Source of the DNA: Filifactor villosus
Lineage (GTDB): Bacteria; Bacillota; Clostridia; Peptostreptococcales; Filifactoraceae
Assembly: GCF_042652965.1 (NCBI RefSeq)
Contig: NZ_JBHSHL010000014.1
Location: forward strand, 233,584-297,583
Direction: 5' to 3'
Length of the DNA: 64,000 nucleotides
A program made the position numbers and the translations under genes. Numbering within the stretch: position 1 is the stretch's first letter; the number at the start of each line of letters is the position of its first letter. Below are positions 52,101-61,167 of this stretch, in pieces. The notes under the pieces are model-generated. The model worked only from the letters and a program-made list of their open reading frames with translations. It had not been told where the DNA came from and ran no database searches.

Positions 52101-52685
52101 TTATATGCTCTTTTCGATAACCTTATCTACAAGCCCGTACTCCAAAGCTTCTTCGGCGCTCATAAAGTGATCTCTCTCTGTATCCGCTTTGATTTTTTCG
52201 ATCGGTTGACCCGTTCTCTCTGCCAAGATCTCGTTGAGCTTTTCCTTCATTTTTAAAATCCTTTCCGCCTGGATCTGAATATCCGTTGCCTGACCCTTCG
52301 CTCCTCCCAAGGGTTGATGGATCATGATCTCCGAGTTGGGAAGTGCATACCGCTTTCCCTTCTCTCCCGCTGCAAGCAAAAAGGCTCCCATCGATGCCGC
52401 CATCCCAATACATATGGTGGATACATCACATTTGATATACTGCATGGTATCGTAGATTGCCATTCCCGATGTGATGGAACCCCCCGGAGAATTGATATAG
52501 AACATAATGTCCTTATCCGGATCCTCCGCTTCCAAAAACAACATCTGTGCAACGACCAAAGATGCCGTTACATCATTTACTTCTTCCGACAGGAACACGA
52601 TACGGTCTTTCAGCAGCCTGGAATAGATATCGTAACTTCTCTCTCCTCGACCGCTCTGCTCTACAACAATCGGTACATATGCCAT
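52101..52685 (-). CDS. clpP: ATP-dependent Clp protease proteolytic subunit ClpP
   Basis: A 194-residue serine peptidase that forms the 14-mer barrel. The catalytic triad is Ser98 (GMAASMG), His123 (MIHQP) and Asp172 (ERDHF). The length and N-terminal YVPIVVEQSGRGERSYDIYSRLLK (start of the mature chain, quoted in part) are standard. It has a GGAGGAG ribosome binding site. The upstream gap to tig, normally short, is 820 bp here because of repeat units. Confidence 0.97.
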   Translation of the reverse strand: MAYVPIVVEQSGRGERSYDIYSRLLKDRIVFLSEEVNDVTASLVVAQMLFLEAEDPDKDIMFYINSPGGSITSGMAIYDTMQYIKCDVSTICIGMAASMGAFLLAAGEKGKRYALPNSEIMIHQPLGGAKGQATDIQIQAERILKMKEKLNEILAERTGQPIEKIKADTERDHFMSAEEALEYGLVDKVIEKSI

Positions 52686-52712
52686 AGTTCTTACTCCTCC
52701 TCATATATAATG

Positions 52713-52827
52713 ATACTGTCATCTATGTTCAATGTACTGTTTGAATCCTTTCGGAGTATATAAGCGACCGGATCGTTTTCCGACACCTATATACTTTAGA
52801 TCCCGCATTTCAAACAGAGAATAGTAT
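52713..52827 (+). repeat. Diverged family-2 palindromic repeat upstream of clpP
   Basis: A 115 bp unit from ATACTGTCATC to CAGAGAATAGTAT. Only the right end (CCCGCATTTCAAACAGAGAA) and GCGACCGGAT/ATATACTT words match other copies well. It starts 27 bp before the clpP start codon, so it may carry or alter its promoter. Confidence 0.6.
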
Positions 52828-52956
52828 GAACAATATCGATTTTCGTTCTTTGCTTAATTCCGTCTTCTTTGTAGCTATTTCATAGTAACATATAAAAAAC
52901 AGAAAAGCAAAAATTTAGACGGTTTTTTTCCTGTTTTTTATGCAAGTACACAGTTC

Positions 52957-53069
52957 ATACTATTTTCCAATAGAAGTATGGACATATCCGTTTTTCAACC
53001 TACGAAAAATGGGTTTATCGTCTATGGTCACAGACTCTTTATCTCCACAACTCAAAAGAAGAATAGTAT
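52957..53069 (-). repeat. Family-1 MITE-like palindromic repeat, copy F
   Basis: A 113 bp reversed copy from ATACTATTTTCC to GAAGAATAGTAT, with AATAGAAGTATGGACATATC and GGTCACAGACTCTTTAT. Confidence 0.88.
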
Positions 53070-53506
53070 CACAACCATACAAAGAATGTGTGAACGAAGA
53101 TCGGGATCTTATCCCCGCTTCCTATCACATTCTCTTATCTCGATACATCTCAAACGATGGGTTCTCTACAAAGATATACCCCTATCTTATCCAAACTGAA
53201 ACAGATTTTTTTGCAGAAAGAAAATGGAGAAGAATCTTCTCGATCATTCTTCTCCAATGTCTATATTGTAACGGCAAGTTGAAATTCATAGTGATTCCTA
53301 TGAAAATACCGCATAATTCCAAAAAGCAGAAAAAATTCAGTTTTTCTTGGACAAACACATTTCTGAAATCTCTTGTTTTAGAGGTTTTTTATATCTCGCA
53401 AAACAAAAGAACAGGCATTTAATATCTTTGTGCGGTACTTCCCTATTTTTGTATGCAATCTTTCGGTTCATAGCCGAGATAAGAAATAAAGACAACTGTC
53501 AATACA

Positions 53507-54784
53507 CTAGTGTTTTTCCGCAAGGAAGTCGATGGTTTTTCTGAAACGGATGTTTTCCTTCATAGGTTCATTACCTTCTGCGCCTAACAGTTCTTTGATT
53601 TTATCCACTTCCATATTGTATTGCTCGGACATTTTCACAAATTCCGCTTCAATGTCATCCTGCGTGGTCTCTATTTTCTCAACGTCTGCGATTTCAAACA
53701 GAACCAAGGTGTTTTTTACCTTCTTTTCCGCTTCCGCCCGCATTTGGTTCTTGATGTCTTCCTCCGTCGTTCCCGTGTACTTGAAGTAGTCTTCTACATT
53801 CAGACCTTGATATTGAAGGTTGTGAGAAAATTCATGGAACATACTGTCCACTTCTCTGTCCACCATGATGTCAGGTATCTCTACCGTTGCGTTTTCGACC
53901 GCTTTGTCGATCAAAGCGCTTTTATAGACGTTATCCGCCGCCTTTTGTTTGCTGTCAAAGATCTTTGCTCTTACATCGGCCCTAAGTTCGTCCAAGGTGT
54001 CGAAGTCGCTGATGTCTTTGACGAATTCATCGTCAAGTTCCGGCAGTTCCTTTTCTTTGATCTCATGCAGGATTACGTTGAATACGGCTTCTTTGCCTGC
54101 CAAGTTCTCAGCCGGATATTCTTCCGGGAAGGTCACGGTGATGTCCTTCTCTTCTCCAAGCGCCATTCCCGCAACCTGCTCTTCAAACCCTTCGATAAAG
54201 GATTTGGAGCCTAGGATAAGGCTGTGTCCTTCTGCATGACCGCCTTCGAACTCTACACCGTCTATGCGTCCCGTAAAGTCTATCAATACGGTATCACCTT
54301 CTTTTGCGGGTCTGTCTTCAATGGTTACCATACGTGCATTTTGATCGAGTTTCATTTCGATGTCTTTTTCCACTTCTTCTTCCGTGACTTCGACTTCTTC
54401 CTTTTCGACCTCGAGATTTTTATACTCGCCCAAGGTCACTTCCGGCGTTACATAGACCGAAACGGTAAGTTCAAGGTCTTCTCCTTTTTGGAATTCTCCC
54501 ATGTCTTCGATCTGCGGTTGAGAAATAACATCCAGCTCGTGCTTGTCTACGGCATCCTTAAATACGGAGGGGAAAACTTCGTTCAACGCATCTTCAAAGA
54601 ATACGCCTTCTCCGTAATGTGCCTCAATGATCTTCTTGGGAGCCTTTCCCTTACGAAACCCGGGGATCGATATCTTATGCCTGTTTTTCTTATAGGCCTG
54701 TTGCTCCGCTGCCAAAAAATCTTCACCGCCAATGTTCAACTTTAAGGTCACTAAGCTGCCTTCTTTTTTCAAAACCTCACTCAT
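53507..54784 (-). CDS. tig: Trigger factor (ribosome-associated peptidyl-prolyl isomerase chaperone)
   Basis: A 425-residue chaperone that meets nascent chains at the ribosome exit. The N-terminal domain holds the ribosome-binding loop GFRKGKAPKK near residue 45; the FKBP-type domain lies at about 150-240 (GDTVLIDFTGRIDGVEFEGG, LILGSKSFIEGFEEQVAG); the helical C-domain follows. Overall acidic charge and length are normal. The frame is open further upstream but ATG 54784 with GGAGGAG is the start. Confidence 0.97.
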   Translation of the reverse strand: MSEVLKKEGSLVTLKLNIGGEDFLAAEQQAYKKNRHKISIPGFRKGKAPKKIIEAHYGEGVFFEDALNEVFPSVFKDAVDKHELDVISQPQIEDMGEFQKGEDLELTVSVYVTPEVTLGEYKNLEVEKEEVEVTEEEVEKDIEMKLDQNARMVTIEDRPAKEGDTVLIDFTGRIDGVEFEGGHAEGHSLILGSKSFIEGFEEQVAGMALGEEKDITVTFPEEYPAENLAGKEAVFNVILHEIKEKELPELDDEFVKDISDFDTLDELRADVRAKIFDSKQKAADNVYKSALIDKAVENATVEIPDIMVDREVDSMFHEFSHNLQYQGLNVEDYFKYTGTTEEDIKNQMRAEAEKKVKNTLVLFEIADVEKIETTQDDIEAEFVKMSEQYNMEVDKIKELLGAEGNEPMKENIRFRKTIDFLAEKH

Positions 54785-55128
54785 CTTAAATACTCCTCCT
54801 ATATATTTATTTCTTTTGGATTCAATATAATTATTCAGAGTTTGTAAAACCACACCCAACCCTACTCTATCTCATTGTGAAAACGTCTGCGAAACAGTTT
54901 TCATTTCTCTTGCATCCAAAAATACAGTTTTTAACTTATTAAGTATATCACGAAATCCGGTATTTTTGTAAATTTTTTTTATTATTTTTTTCTCTCGTGC
55001 CCGAGAGGGAAGATTTTTTGATTTGTCCGCCTTTAGTCTTCTTTTTTCTGTTATAATTACACTATACTAAAAATATAAGCAGCTTGAACTTCTTGAAGCT
55101 CAAGGTTGCAAAAAAAGGAGTTATCTTT
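54785..55128. other. Divergent intergenic region tig/uppP
   Basis: 344 bp, AT-rich. It contains a CTCTCG-TGCC-CGAGAG hairpin (54992-55007) flanked by T runs, whose core CTCGTGCCCGAG also occurs before the racemase gene. A TATAAT at 55052-55057 may serve uppP, but no good -35 goes with it. Confidence 0.5.
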
Positions 55129-55950
55129 ATGTACGAATTTATCAAAGTGTTTATCTTGGGAATTGTCGAAGGGATTACGGAGTTTTTGCCCATCAGCAGC
55201 ACGGGACATCTGATCTTGGTGCAACAGTTCATCTCTCTCGAGCCGGAGAGATTTGCCAATGCGTTCAGCGTCATCATCCAGCTGGGTGCCATCTTATCTG
55301 TGGTAGTGCTCTATTTCAAAAAACTCAATCCCTTTGACCGGGATCTCTCACCTGCTCAAAGACAAAACACCTTCATTCTGTGGTCAAAGGTAATCATCGC
55401 GGTTCTTCCCGCTACGGTTTTAGGTCTTCTCTTCGATGACCTGATCGACAAGTATCTCTTTAAACCCTTACCGGTTGCCGTCACATTGATCGTCTGGGGG
55501 CTTGTCATTATCCTGATAGAGAAGAGATCGCCTTCTTCGTTCAAGTTCAACTCCATCTACGAGATTAGTTACAAAACTGCTTTTCTGATCGGTTTATTCC
55601 AATGTCTTGCTATGATACCCGGAACCTCACGTTCCGCTGCGACCATCATAGGTGCTATGCTCCTTGGAACTTCCAGAACGACTGCTGCGGAATTTTCCTT
55701 CTTTCTGGCAATCCCTACGATGCTTGGTGCAACCTTACTGAAGGTGATCAAAGTGGGTCTTGCTTTTAGCGGATTTCAATGGGCTTTGATCTTATTTGGA
55801 AGTGTCGTTTCTTTTGTGGTCGCTCTTCTGGTTATCAAAAAACTGATGCTTTATATCCAAAAGCATAATTTTTCGCTCTTCGGTTATTACCGCATTGTTT
55901 TGGGTACTGTGGTGCTTCTTTCGTCCTTGCTTTTTAAGCTTAAGCTATAG
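55129..55950 (+). CDS. uppP: Undecaprenyl-diphosphatase (BacA/UppP family)
   Basis: A 273-residue multipass membrane enzyme that recycles the undecaprenyl pyrophosphate carrier of wall synthesis and gives bacitracin tolerance. It shows the N-terminal motif GIVEGITEFLPISSTGHLIL and the second motif PGTSRSAATIIGA, which together form the active site, plus about seven or eight membrane helices. ATG 55129 follows AAAAAAGGAG; a start further upstream is not supported. It is a single gene, divergent from tig. Confidence 0.96.
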   Translation: MYEFIKVFILGIVEGITEFLPISSTGHLILVQQFISLEPERFANAFSVIIQLGAILSVVVLYFKKLNPFDRDLSPAQRQNTFILWSKVIIAVLPATVLGLLFDDLIDKYLFKPLPVAVTLIVWGLVIILIEKRSPSSFKFNSIYEISYKTAFLIGLFQCLAMIPGTSRSAATIIGAMLLGTSRTTAAEFSFFLAIPTMLGATLLKVIKVGLAFSGFQWALILFGSVVSFVVALLVIKKLMLYIQKHNFSLFGYYRIVLGTVVLLSSLLFKLKL

Positions 55951-56263
55951 AGTGTTTGGATGCCGCTTCATCTTCGAACTTTGTATATTCTATGGAAGAA
56001 AGACGCCTTTTGTATTTAGGACATATCGCACAATTCCGGAAATAAGCCTAAAATCAATTTTGTATGAAGAATGAAACTCTTGAAAACATTGATAAGACAA
56101 ACTTTTATATTTTATAACTTCGAAGAAACATCGAAAGTTTGCCTTTGTGCGGTGTTTCCTTTATGGAAAAGGACAGTTCCCTCCCTTCCGTCGAAAAACA
56201 ACGCCTAATTGTACTAAAGACCAAAGCTGCTCGGCAACACCGTACAATTCGAAAGAACAAGGT

Positions 56264-56379
56264 AAGACTATTCTTTCTTTGAATTATGGATATAAAACAA
56301 TCTGTGACCTATAGAAGATAAACCGATTGTTCGTGGGTTGAAAAACAGATATATCCATACTTCTATTGAAAAATAGTAT
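56264..56379 (+). repeat. Family-1 MITE-like palindromic repeat, copy G
   Basis: A 116 bp copy from AAGACTATTC to GAAAAATAGTAT with AAAACAATCTGTGACCTAT and AACAGATATATCCATACTTC. It lies between convergent genes. Confidence 0.87.
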
Positions 56380-56404
56380 AAGACCTGATTTATATGAAAA
56401 TCAA

Positions 56405-56445
56405 CATTAAAATACCGCCCCTTTTACAGGGGCGGTACTTTAATG
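56405..56445 (-). terminator. Terminator of the opp operon
   Basis: AAGTACCGCCCCT and AGGGGCGGTATTT pair (56440-56428 with 56422-56410) around a short loop, followed by TAATGTTG. It is a GC-rich, strong stem. Confidence 0.85.
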
Positions 56446-56452
56446 TTATAAA

Positions 56453-58126
56453 CTATCTTTTTACAGTTGCTTCTCTGTAATCTACCGGTCCCAGCGGAGA
56501 TTTCGGTGCATTTTCAATGCCTTCTCTAAACATAACAGCGTTTGTGTAGTAGTAGATCGGCATTACAGGCATATCTTCCATAAGGACTTTTTCCGCTTCC
56601 AACATAGCTTGATCTCTCTCTGCTCCCAAAGAAGATTTCGCTTTTGCGATCGCTTCATCGTATTTCGGGTTGGAGTAATCCGCATCGTTGTTTCCTCCGC
56701 CTGTTACCCACATATCAAGGAAGGTCATCGGGTCTACATAGTCTCCGATCCATCCGTGTCTTGCGATTACATATTGCTTAGTATTTCTTGTTGTTTGGAA
56801 TACCTTCCACTCTTCGTTACGAAGCTCTACGTTGATACCCAAGTTGTCTTTCCACATTGCTTGAATTGCTTCTGCAATAGCTTTGTGTCCTTCACTTGTG
56901 TTGTAGAGGATTTCAACTGCAGGGAAGCCTTCTCCGTTCGGATATCCCGCATCTGCAAGAAGTTTTTTAGCTTCTTCCACTTTAGACAAGTCTTCCGCCA
57001 TTCCGTGATCTCCGGATGTTTCTTGGAAATCTTTTCCGTCGGACATCGGAATACCTGCCGGTACAAATCCTTTTGCAGGCATTTGTCCCGCCTTTGTAAC
57101 CTGCTCAACAATCTGTTTTCTGTCGATTGCATAAGCCAGAGCTTTACGAACCTCAGGCTTGTTTACAGGCTCTGCATTTACGTTGAATACATAGAAGTAA
57201 TCTCCCAAGTAAGGATAGATCTTGAAGTTCGGATCGTTCTTTTCTTGCAATAATGCAATTTGCTCGGAAGGAACAGCTTCCATATAGTCAATCTCTCCTG
57301 CTTCAAATGCCGAGAACGCTGTAGAAGATTCTACGATGAATACATAGTCGATACCGTCCAGTTTTACCTTGTCTGCATCGTAGTAGTTTTCATTTTTTAC
57401 AAGTTTCATAACGTCATCGTGGTTCCACTCGGTTACCTTGAACGGTCCGTTACTGATGTAGGTTTCCATATTGAGTGCCCATCCCTCGGGATCCGCACTT
57501 ACAATGTCTTCTCTAACAGGCATGTATGTCGGGAATGCCAACAATTCCAAGAAGTACGGAACCGCACTTTCCAAAGTGACTTCCAAAGTTTTGTCGTCCA
57601 CCGCTTTTACTCCGAGATCATCAAGAGACATTTCGCCCGCATTGATCTTCTCCGCATTTTTCAGATAGTACATTTGATATGCGTACTCCGCTGCCGTAGC
57701 AGGATCTACTGCACGTTTCCAAGCATATACGAAATCTCCCGCTTTTACGGGTTGTCCATCGGTCCATTTCGCATCTCTGAGATGGAAGGTGTAGGTTACC
57801 CCGTCTTCACTTACTTCCCATGACTCCGCCATACCCGGAACCGCTTTTTGGTTCTCATCTACCCTACATAGTCCCTCAAAGGCACTTTGGATGACTTGGT
57901 GACCGTCTACCGCACTGTTGAGTGCAGGGTCAATGGTCTTCGGATCGGAACCCAAGTTGTGAATAATGACACCGCCACCTGCCTGAGCCGGTTCTTCGGT
58001 CGTTGTGCCACCGTCTGTCGGAGCAGGCTGTTCACCTGTTTCCTTGCTACCGCCGCAGCCTGCCAGAAGAGTAACTCCAAGCACAGCTGCCAGAGAAAGA
58101 GCTATCAATCGCTTTTTCAATTTCAT
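56453..58126 (-). CDS. oppA: Oligopeptide-binding lipoprotein (OppA type)
   Basis: A 557-residue substrate-binding protein (SBP_bac_5). The signal peptide ends in the lipobox LLAGC (Cys24), followed by an acidic Gly/Thr-rich linker and the binding fold (PKTIDPALNS, YTFHLRDAKWTDGQPVKAGDFVYAWKR). It captures peptides for the OppBCDF transporter. The AGGAGG site is only two bases from ATG 58126; TTG 58120 gives ideal spacing and a MKKRLIAL start, so it may be the real one. Placed last, after oppF, with a 71 bp gap. Confidence 0.94.
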   Translation of the reverse strand: MKLKKRLIALSLAAVLGVTLLAGCGGSKETGEQPAPTDGGTTTEEPAQAGGGVIIHNLGSDPKTIDPALNSAVDGHQVIQSAFEGLCRVDENQKAVPGMAESWEVSEDGVTYTFHLRDAKWTDGQPVKAGDFVYAWKRAVDPATAAEYAYQMYYLKNAEKINAGEMSLDDLGVKAVDDKTLEVTLESAVPYFLELLAFPTYMPVREDIVSADPEGWALNMETYISNGPFKVTEWNHDDVMKLVKNENYYDADKVKLDGIDYVFIVESSTAFSAFEAGEIDYMEAVPSEQIALLQEKNDPNFKIYPYLGDYFYVFNVNAEPVNKPEVRKALAYAIDRKQIVEQVTKAGQMPAKGFVPAGIPMSDGKDFQETSGDHGMAEDLSKVEEAKKLLADAGYPNGEGFPAVEILYNTSEGHKAIAEAIQAMWKDNLGINVELRNEEWKVFQTTRNTKQYVIARHGWIGDYVDPMTFLDMWVTGGGNNDADYSNPKYDEAIAKAKSSLGAERDQAMLEAEKVLMEDMPVMPIYYYTNAVMFREGIENAPKSPLGPVDYREATVKR

Positions 58127-58197
58127 TCCCTCCTTAAAAATAATAAAATTAAATGTCTATATAATAGGTCTACAACCTTTATATACAAGAATTCTTT

Positions 58198-59190
58198 CTA
58201 TTTTCCGTTGTAAAGATGGCAGGCACAATAGTGTCCCGGACTGAGTTCTCTAAACACCGGTTCTTCTTTTGAACAGATGTCCATCGCATAGTTGCATCTT
58301 GTTCGGAATCTGCATCCCGAAGGCGGGTTCATAGGGCTTGGAACATCTCCTTCCAAAAGGATACGTTGGTTGTTTTTTGCAATATTCGGATCCGGTACGG
58401 GGATTGCAGAAAGCAACGCTTGGGTATAAGGATGCTTGGGTTCATTATACAATTCATCCGCAAACGAGAGTTCCACAATCTTGCCCAAGTACATTACCCC
58501 GATCCGATCGGAGATATATTTTACCATCGAAAGGTCGTGGGCGATGAAGAGGTAGGTAAGACCTCTTTCTTTTTGGAGATCCTCAAGCATATTTACAACT
58601 TGAGCCTGGATGGATACGTCCAATGCGGAAATCGGCTCGTCACAGATAATGAAGTCGGGTTCAACTGCAAGTGCTCTTGCAATACCGATCCTCTGTCTTT
58701 GCCCTCCCGAAAACTCGTGAGGATATCTCGCTGCATGGTCCGGGTTCAATCCTACGGCATCCAAGAGATCTTCAACGACCTTCTTTCGACCTTCCTTCGG
58801 ACCGATATCGTGTATGTCCAGGGGCTCACGAATGATATCTCCTACCGTCATCCTTGCATTGAGAGAAGCATAGGGATCTTGGAATATCATCTGAATGGAC
58901 TTACGATACTGCTTCATCTCGGCACTGCTGATCTTGCTGATGTCATTGCCTTTGTAGATGATGCTTCCTTCGGTCGGGTCGTAGAGGCGGATGATGGTTC
59001 TCCCCGTAGTTGATTTTCCACAACCGGACTCTCCGACAAGACCCAAGGTCTCTCCTCTTCGGATAAAGAAGGATACGTCATCGACCGCTTTTACATATTT
59101 TTTATTTTTATTAAAGAAGCCGTCCGATACATCGAAATACTTCTTTAAGTTTTTGACCTCTATTAGTATTTCAGCATTTTCGTTATACAT
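58198..59190 (-). CDS. oppF: Oligopeptide ABC transporter ATP-binding protein OppF
   Basis: A 330-residue ABC ATPase. Walker A is GESGCGKST, the signature is FSGGQRQRIGIARAL, Walker B is FIICDEPISALD, and the Opp-type C-terminal extension has a CRFRTRC...C...H cluster (CRFRTRCNYAMDIC), as in iron-sulfur-binding members. It works as a heterodimer with OppD. The start overlaps the oppD stop by 8 bp. Confidence 0.95.
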   Translation of the reverse strand: MYNENAEILIEVKNLKKYFDVSDGFFNKNKKYVKAVDDVSFFIRRGETLGLVGESGCGKSTTGRTIIRLYDPTEGSIIYKGNDISKISSAEMKQYRKSIQMIFQDPYASLNARMTVGDIIREPLDIHDIGPKEGRKKVVEDLLDAVGLNPDHAARYPHEFSGGQRQRIGIARALAVEPDFIICDEPISALDVSIQAQVVNMLEDLQKERGLTYLFIAHDLSMVKYISDRIGVMYLGKIVELSFADELYNEPKHPYTQALLSAIPVPDPNIAKNNQRILLEGDVPSPMNPPSGCRFRTRCNYAMDICSKEEPVFRELSPGHYCACHLYNGK

Positions 59191-60202
59191 GGTTTACCCC
59201 CTTAAGAAATCCTTCTACCGTAGGTGCATCCTTATGAAGCAGCCAACACGCGGACTTATGTGTTTCACTCAATTTTGCATAGGGCGGCATCTTGCTCATG
59301 CAAACGTTCATAGCATAATCACATCTGGGTGCAAACGGACAGCCCGCAGGCGGTTTCAACAGATCCGGAGGTGTTCCGTCGATCGGTATCAATCTCTCCT
59401 TATGCTCCTTATCCGCCAATTTCGGAATGGACTTCAAAAGTCCCAAGGTGTAGGGATGTTGCGGTGAATAGAAGATCTCTTCCGTGGTTCCTTCCTCCAT
59501 GATCAAACCGCCGTACATAACGATAATCCTGGAACAGACATCAGCTACAACTCCCAGATCGTGGGTGATGAGAATGATGGAGGTCTCCAAGTGATTCTTG
59601 AGATCCTTCATCAATTCGAGGATCTGTGCCTGGATTGTAACATCCAAGGCCGTGGTCGGCTCATCCGCAATTAACAGGGACGGCTCACAGGACAACGCCA
59701 TAGCGATCATCGCCCTCTGTCTCATACCGCCGGAAAATTCGTGCGGATACTGCTTCAATCTGCTCTCGGGAGACGGAATCCCTACCAGACGCAACATTTC
59801 AATCGCCTTCTTGTCCAAGTCGGCTCCGCTCAAATTCTGGTGGGTTCTTATCGCCTCTTTGATCTGATTCCCGATGGTAAAAACGGGATTCAACGAGGTC
59901 ATCGGATCCTGAAATATCATCGATATCTCATTTCCTCGAATGTGCTGCATTTCCTTTTCCGTTTTCTTTTCAATATGTTCTCCCTTGAAGATGATCTCTC
60001 CTCCGACCACCTTTCCCGGATATACGAGCAATCTCATTACGGAAAGCGAGGTCACGGATTTGCCCGAACCGGACTCTCCTACGATCCCTATTGCTTCCCC
60101 CTTATCCAAGTGAAAATCTACACCTCTGATCGCCTTTACTTCTCCAACGTGCGTAAAGAACGAGGTGTGCAGATCTTTTACTTCCAAAAGACGCTTTGAC
60201 AT
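59183..60202 (-). CDS. oppD: Oligopeptide ABC transporter ATP-binding protein OppD
   Basis: A 339-residue ABC ATPase with GESGSGKSV (Walker A), FSGGMRQRAMIAMAL (signature), LIADEPTTALD (Walker B), the switch His in ITHDLG, and a C-terminal Cys cluster (CPFAPRCDYAMNVC). It has a GGGGGAG ribosome binding site and follows oppC by 14 bp. Confidence 0.95.
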   Translation of the reverse strand: MSKRLLEVKDLHTSFFTHVGEVKAIRGVDFHLDKGEAIGIVGESGSGKSVTSLSVMRLLVYPGKVVGGEIIFKGEHIEKKTEKEMQHIRGNEISMIFQDPMTSLNPVFTIGNQIKEAIRTHQNLSGADLDKKAIEMLRLVGIPSPESRLKQYPHEFSGGMRQRAMIAMALSCEPSLLIADEPTTALDVTIQAQILELMKDLKNHLETSIILITHDLGVVADVCSRIIVMYGGLIMEEGTTEEIFYSPQHPYTLGLLKSIPKLADKEHKERLIPIDGTPPDLLKPPAGCPFAPRCDYAMNVCMSKMPPYAKLSETHKSACWLLHKDAPTVEGFLKGVNHV

Positions 60203-60216
60203 AGTATTTCTCCCCC

Positions 60217-61155
60217 TTACTTACGCATTTTCGGATCAAGCGCATCTCTCAGGCCGTCGCCTAAGAAGTTGAACGCCAAGATGATCAAACACAGTGTTGC
60301 CGCCGGAAAAAACAAGAGATGCGGATAAATTTGGAACTTATCCAACACATCGTTACACAAACTTCCCAAGGATGCTCTCGGTGCCGAAATCCCCAAGCCT
60401 ATGAAAGATAGGAAGGATTCGGTAAAGATTGCACTTGGAATCGACATTGTGAGGTTGACAATAATCGGTCCCATCGCATTGGGAATCAGATGGCTGAACA
60501 ATATCCTCTTGGAGGAAGCTCCGAGGACTCTCTCCGCCATAACGAACTCCTGCTCCTTGAGAGAGAAGATCTGCCCCCTTACAATCCTCGCCATTCCCAG
60601 CCAATAGACTGTACCGATCGCGATCAAAATATTTTTCATTCCCTTACTCTCCGGCATGATGACCATAAGGAGGATAACATACAGGGTAAGAGGAATGGTG
60701 CTTAAAATATCTACAACTCTCATCATAAAGTTGTCCACTTTTCCGCCGGCATAACCCGCAACTCCTCCATAAGAAACACCGAGGGTCAAGTTGATGATGG
60801 AAGCTACGATACCGACGATAAGGGATACCTTTGTCCCGTATATAACACGAATAAACAGGTCACGTCCATGTGCATCCGTACCGAAGATGTGCTTTGCACT
60901 TGCCATCTGATTCGTTCTCGACAAGTCCTGTGCATCGTAGGTGTAAGGATATACATAGGGCAGTACGATCACCATAATACAAAGCAGGATAAGAAAGATC
61001 AGAGAACCGACTGCAAGCTTGTTTTGCTTGAGTCTTCTCCATACGTCCTGCCAATAAGTCAAGGAAGGACGGACGATCTTTTCGGCATCTTTACGTTCCT
61101 GAGTGACGAGTTCAAAATCACTCTTATTCAATTTTATATTGTTCATTGATTCCAT
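60217..61155 (-). CDS. oppC: Oligopeptide ABC transporter permease OppC
   Basis: A 312-residue membrane subunit with an N-terminal cytoplasmic tail, a first helix (about 48-70) and five more helices. The HIFGTDAHGRDLFIRVIYG segment, the EAA loop EQEFVMAERVLGASSKRILFSH (in part) and ending ALDPK are typical. It lies 12 bp after oppB. Confidence 0.95.
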   Translation of the reverse strand: MESMNNIKLNKSDFELVTQERKDAEKIVRPSLTYWQDVWRRLKQNKLAVGSLIFLILLCIMVIVLPYVYPYTYDAQDLSRTNQMASAKHIFGTDAHGRDLFIRVIYGTKVSLIVGIVASIINLTLGVSYGGVAGYAGGKVDNFMMRVVDILSTIPLTLYVILLMVIMPESKGMKNILIAIGTVYWLGMARIVRGQIFSLKEQEFVMAERVLGASSKRILFSHLIPNAMGPIIVNLTMSIPSAIFTESFLSFIGLGISAPRASLGSLCNDVLDKFQIYPHLLFFPAATLCLIILAFNFLGDGLRDALDPKMRK

Positions 61156-61167
61156 AATATCCTCCCG

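Larger units (their letters stand above)
52686..53506. other. Intergenic region between tig and clpP with two repeats
   Basis: 820 bp. It holds a diverged family-2 unit next to the clpP start and a complete reversed family-1 unit (52957-53069). From 53070 to 53506 the sequence is AT-rich without recognisable signals. A 160-codon plus-strand frame (52940-53422) reads through the repeat and has no ribosome binding site. Confidence 0.65.
55951..56452. other. Convergent intergenic region uppP/oppA
   Basis: 502 bp with a family-1 repeat (56264-56379) and the oppA terminator. An imperfect CAAACTTT/AAAGTTTG stem (about 56098-56143) could end uppP transcription but lacks a clear T run. Confidence 0.6.

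Noticed and set aside
52940..53422. 160-codon plus-strand ORF between clpP and tig
   Set aside because: It runs through a family-1 repeat and lacks a ribosome binding site; other repeat copies are also open by chance in one frame.
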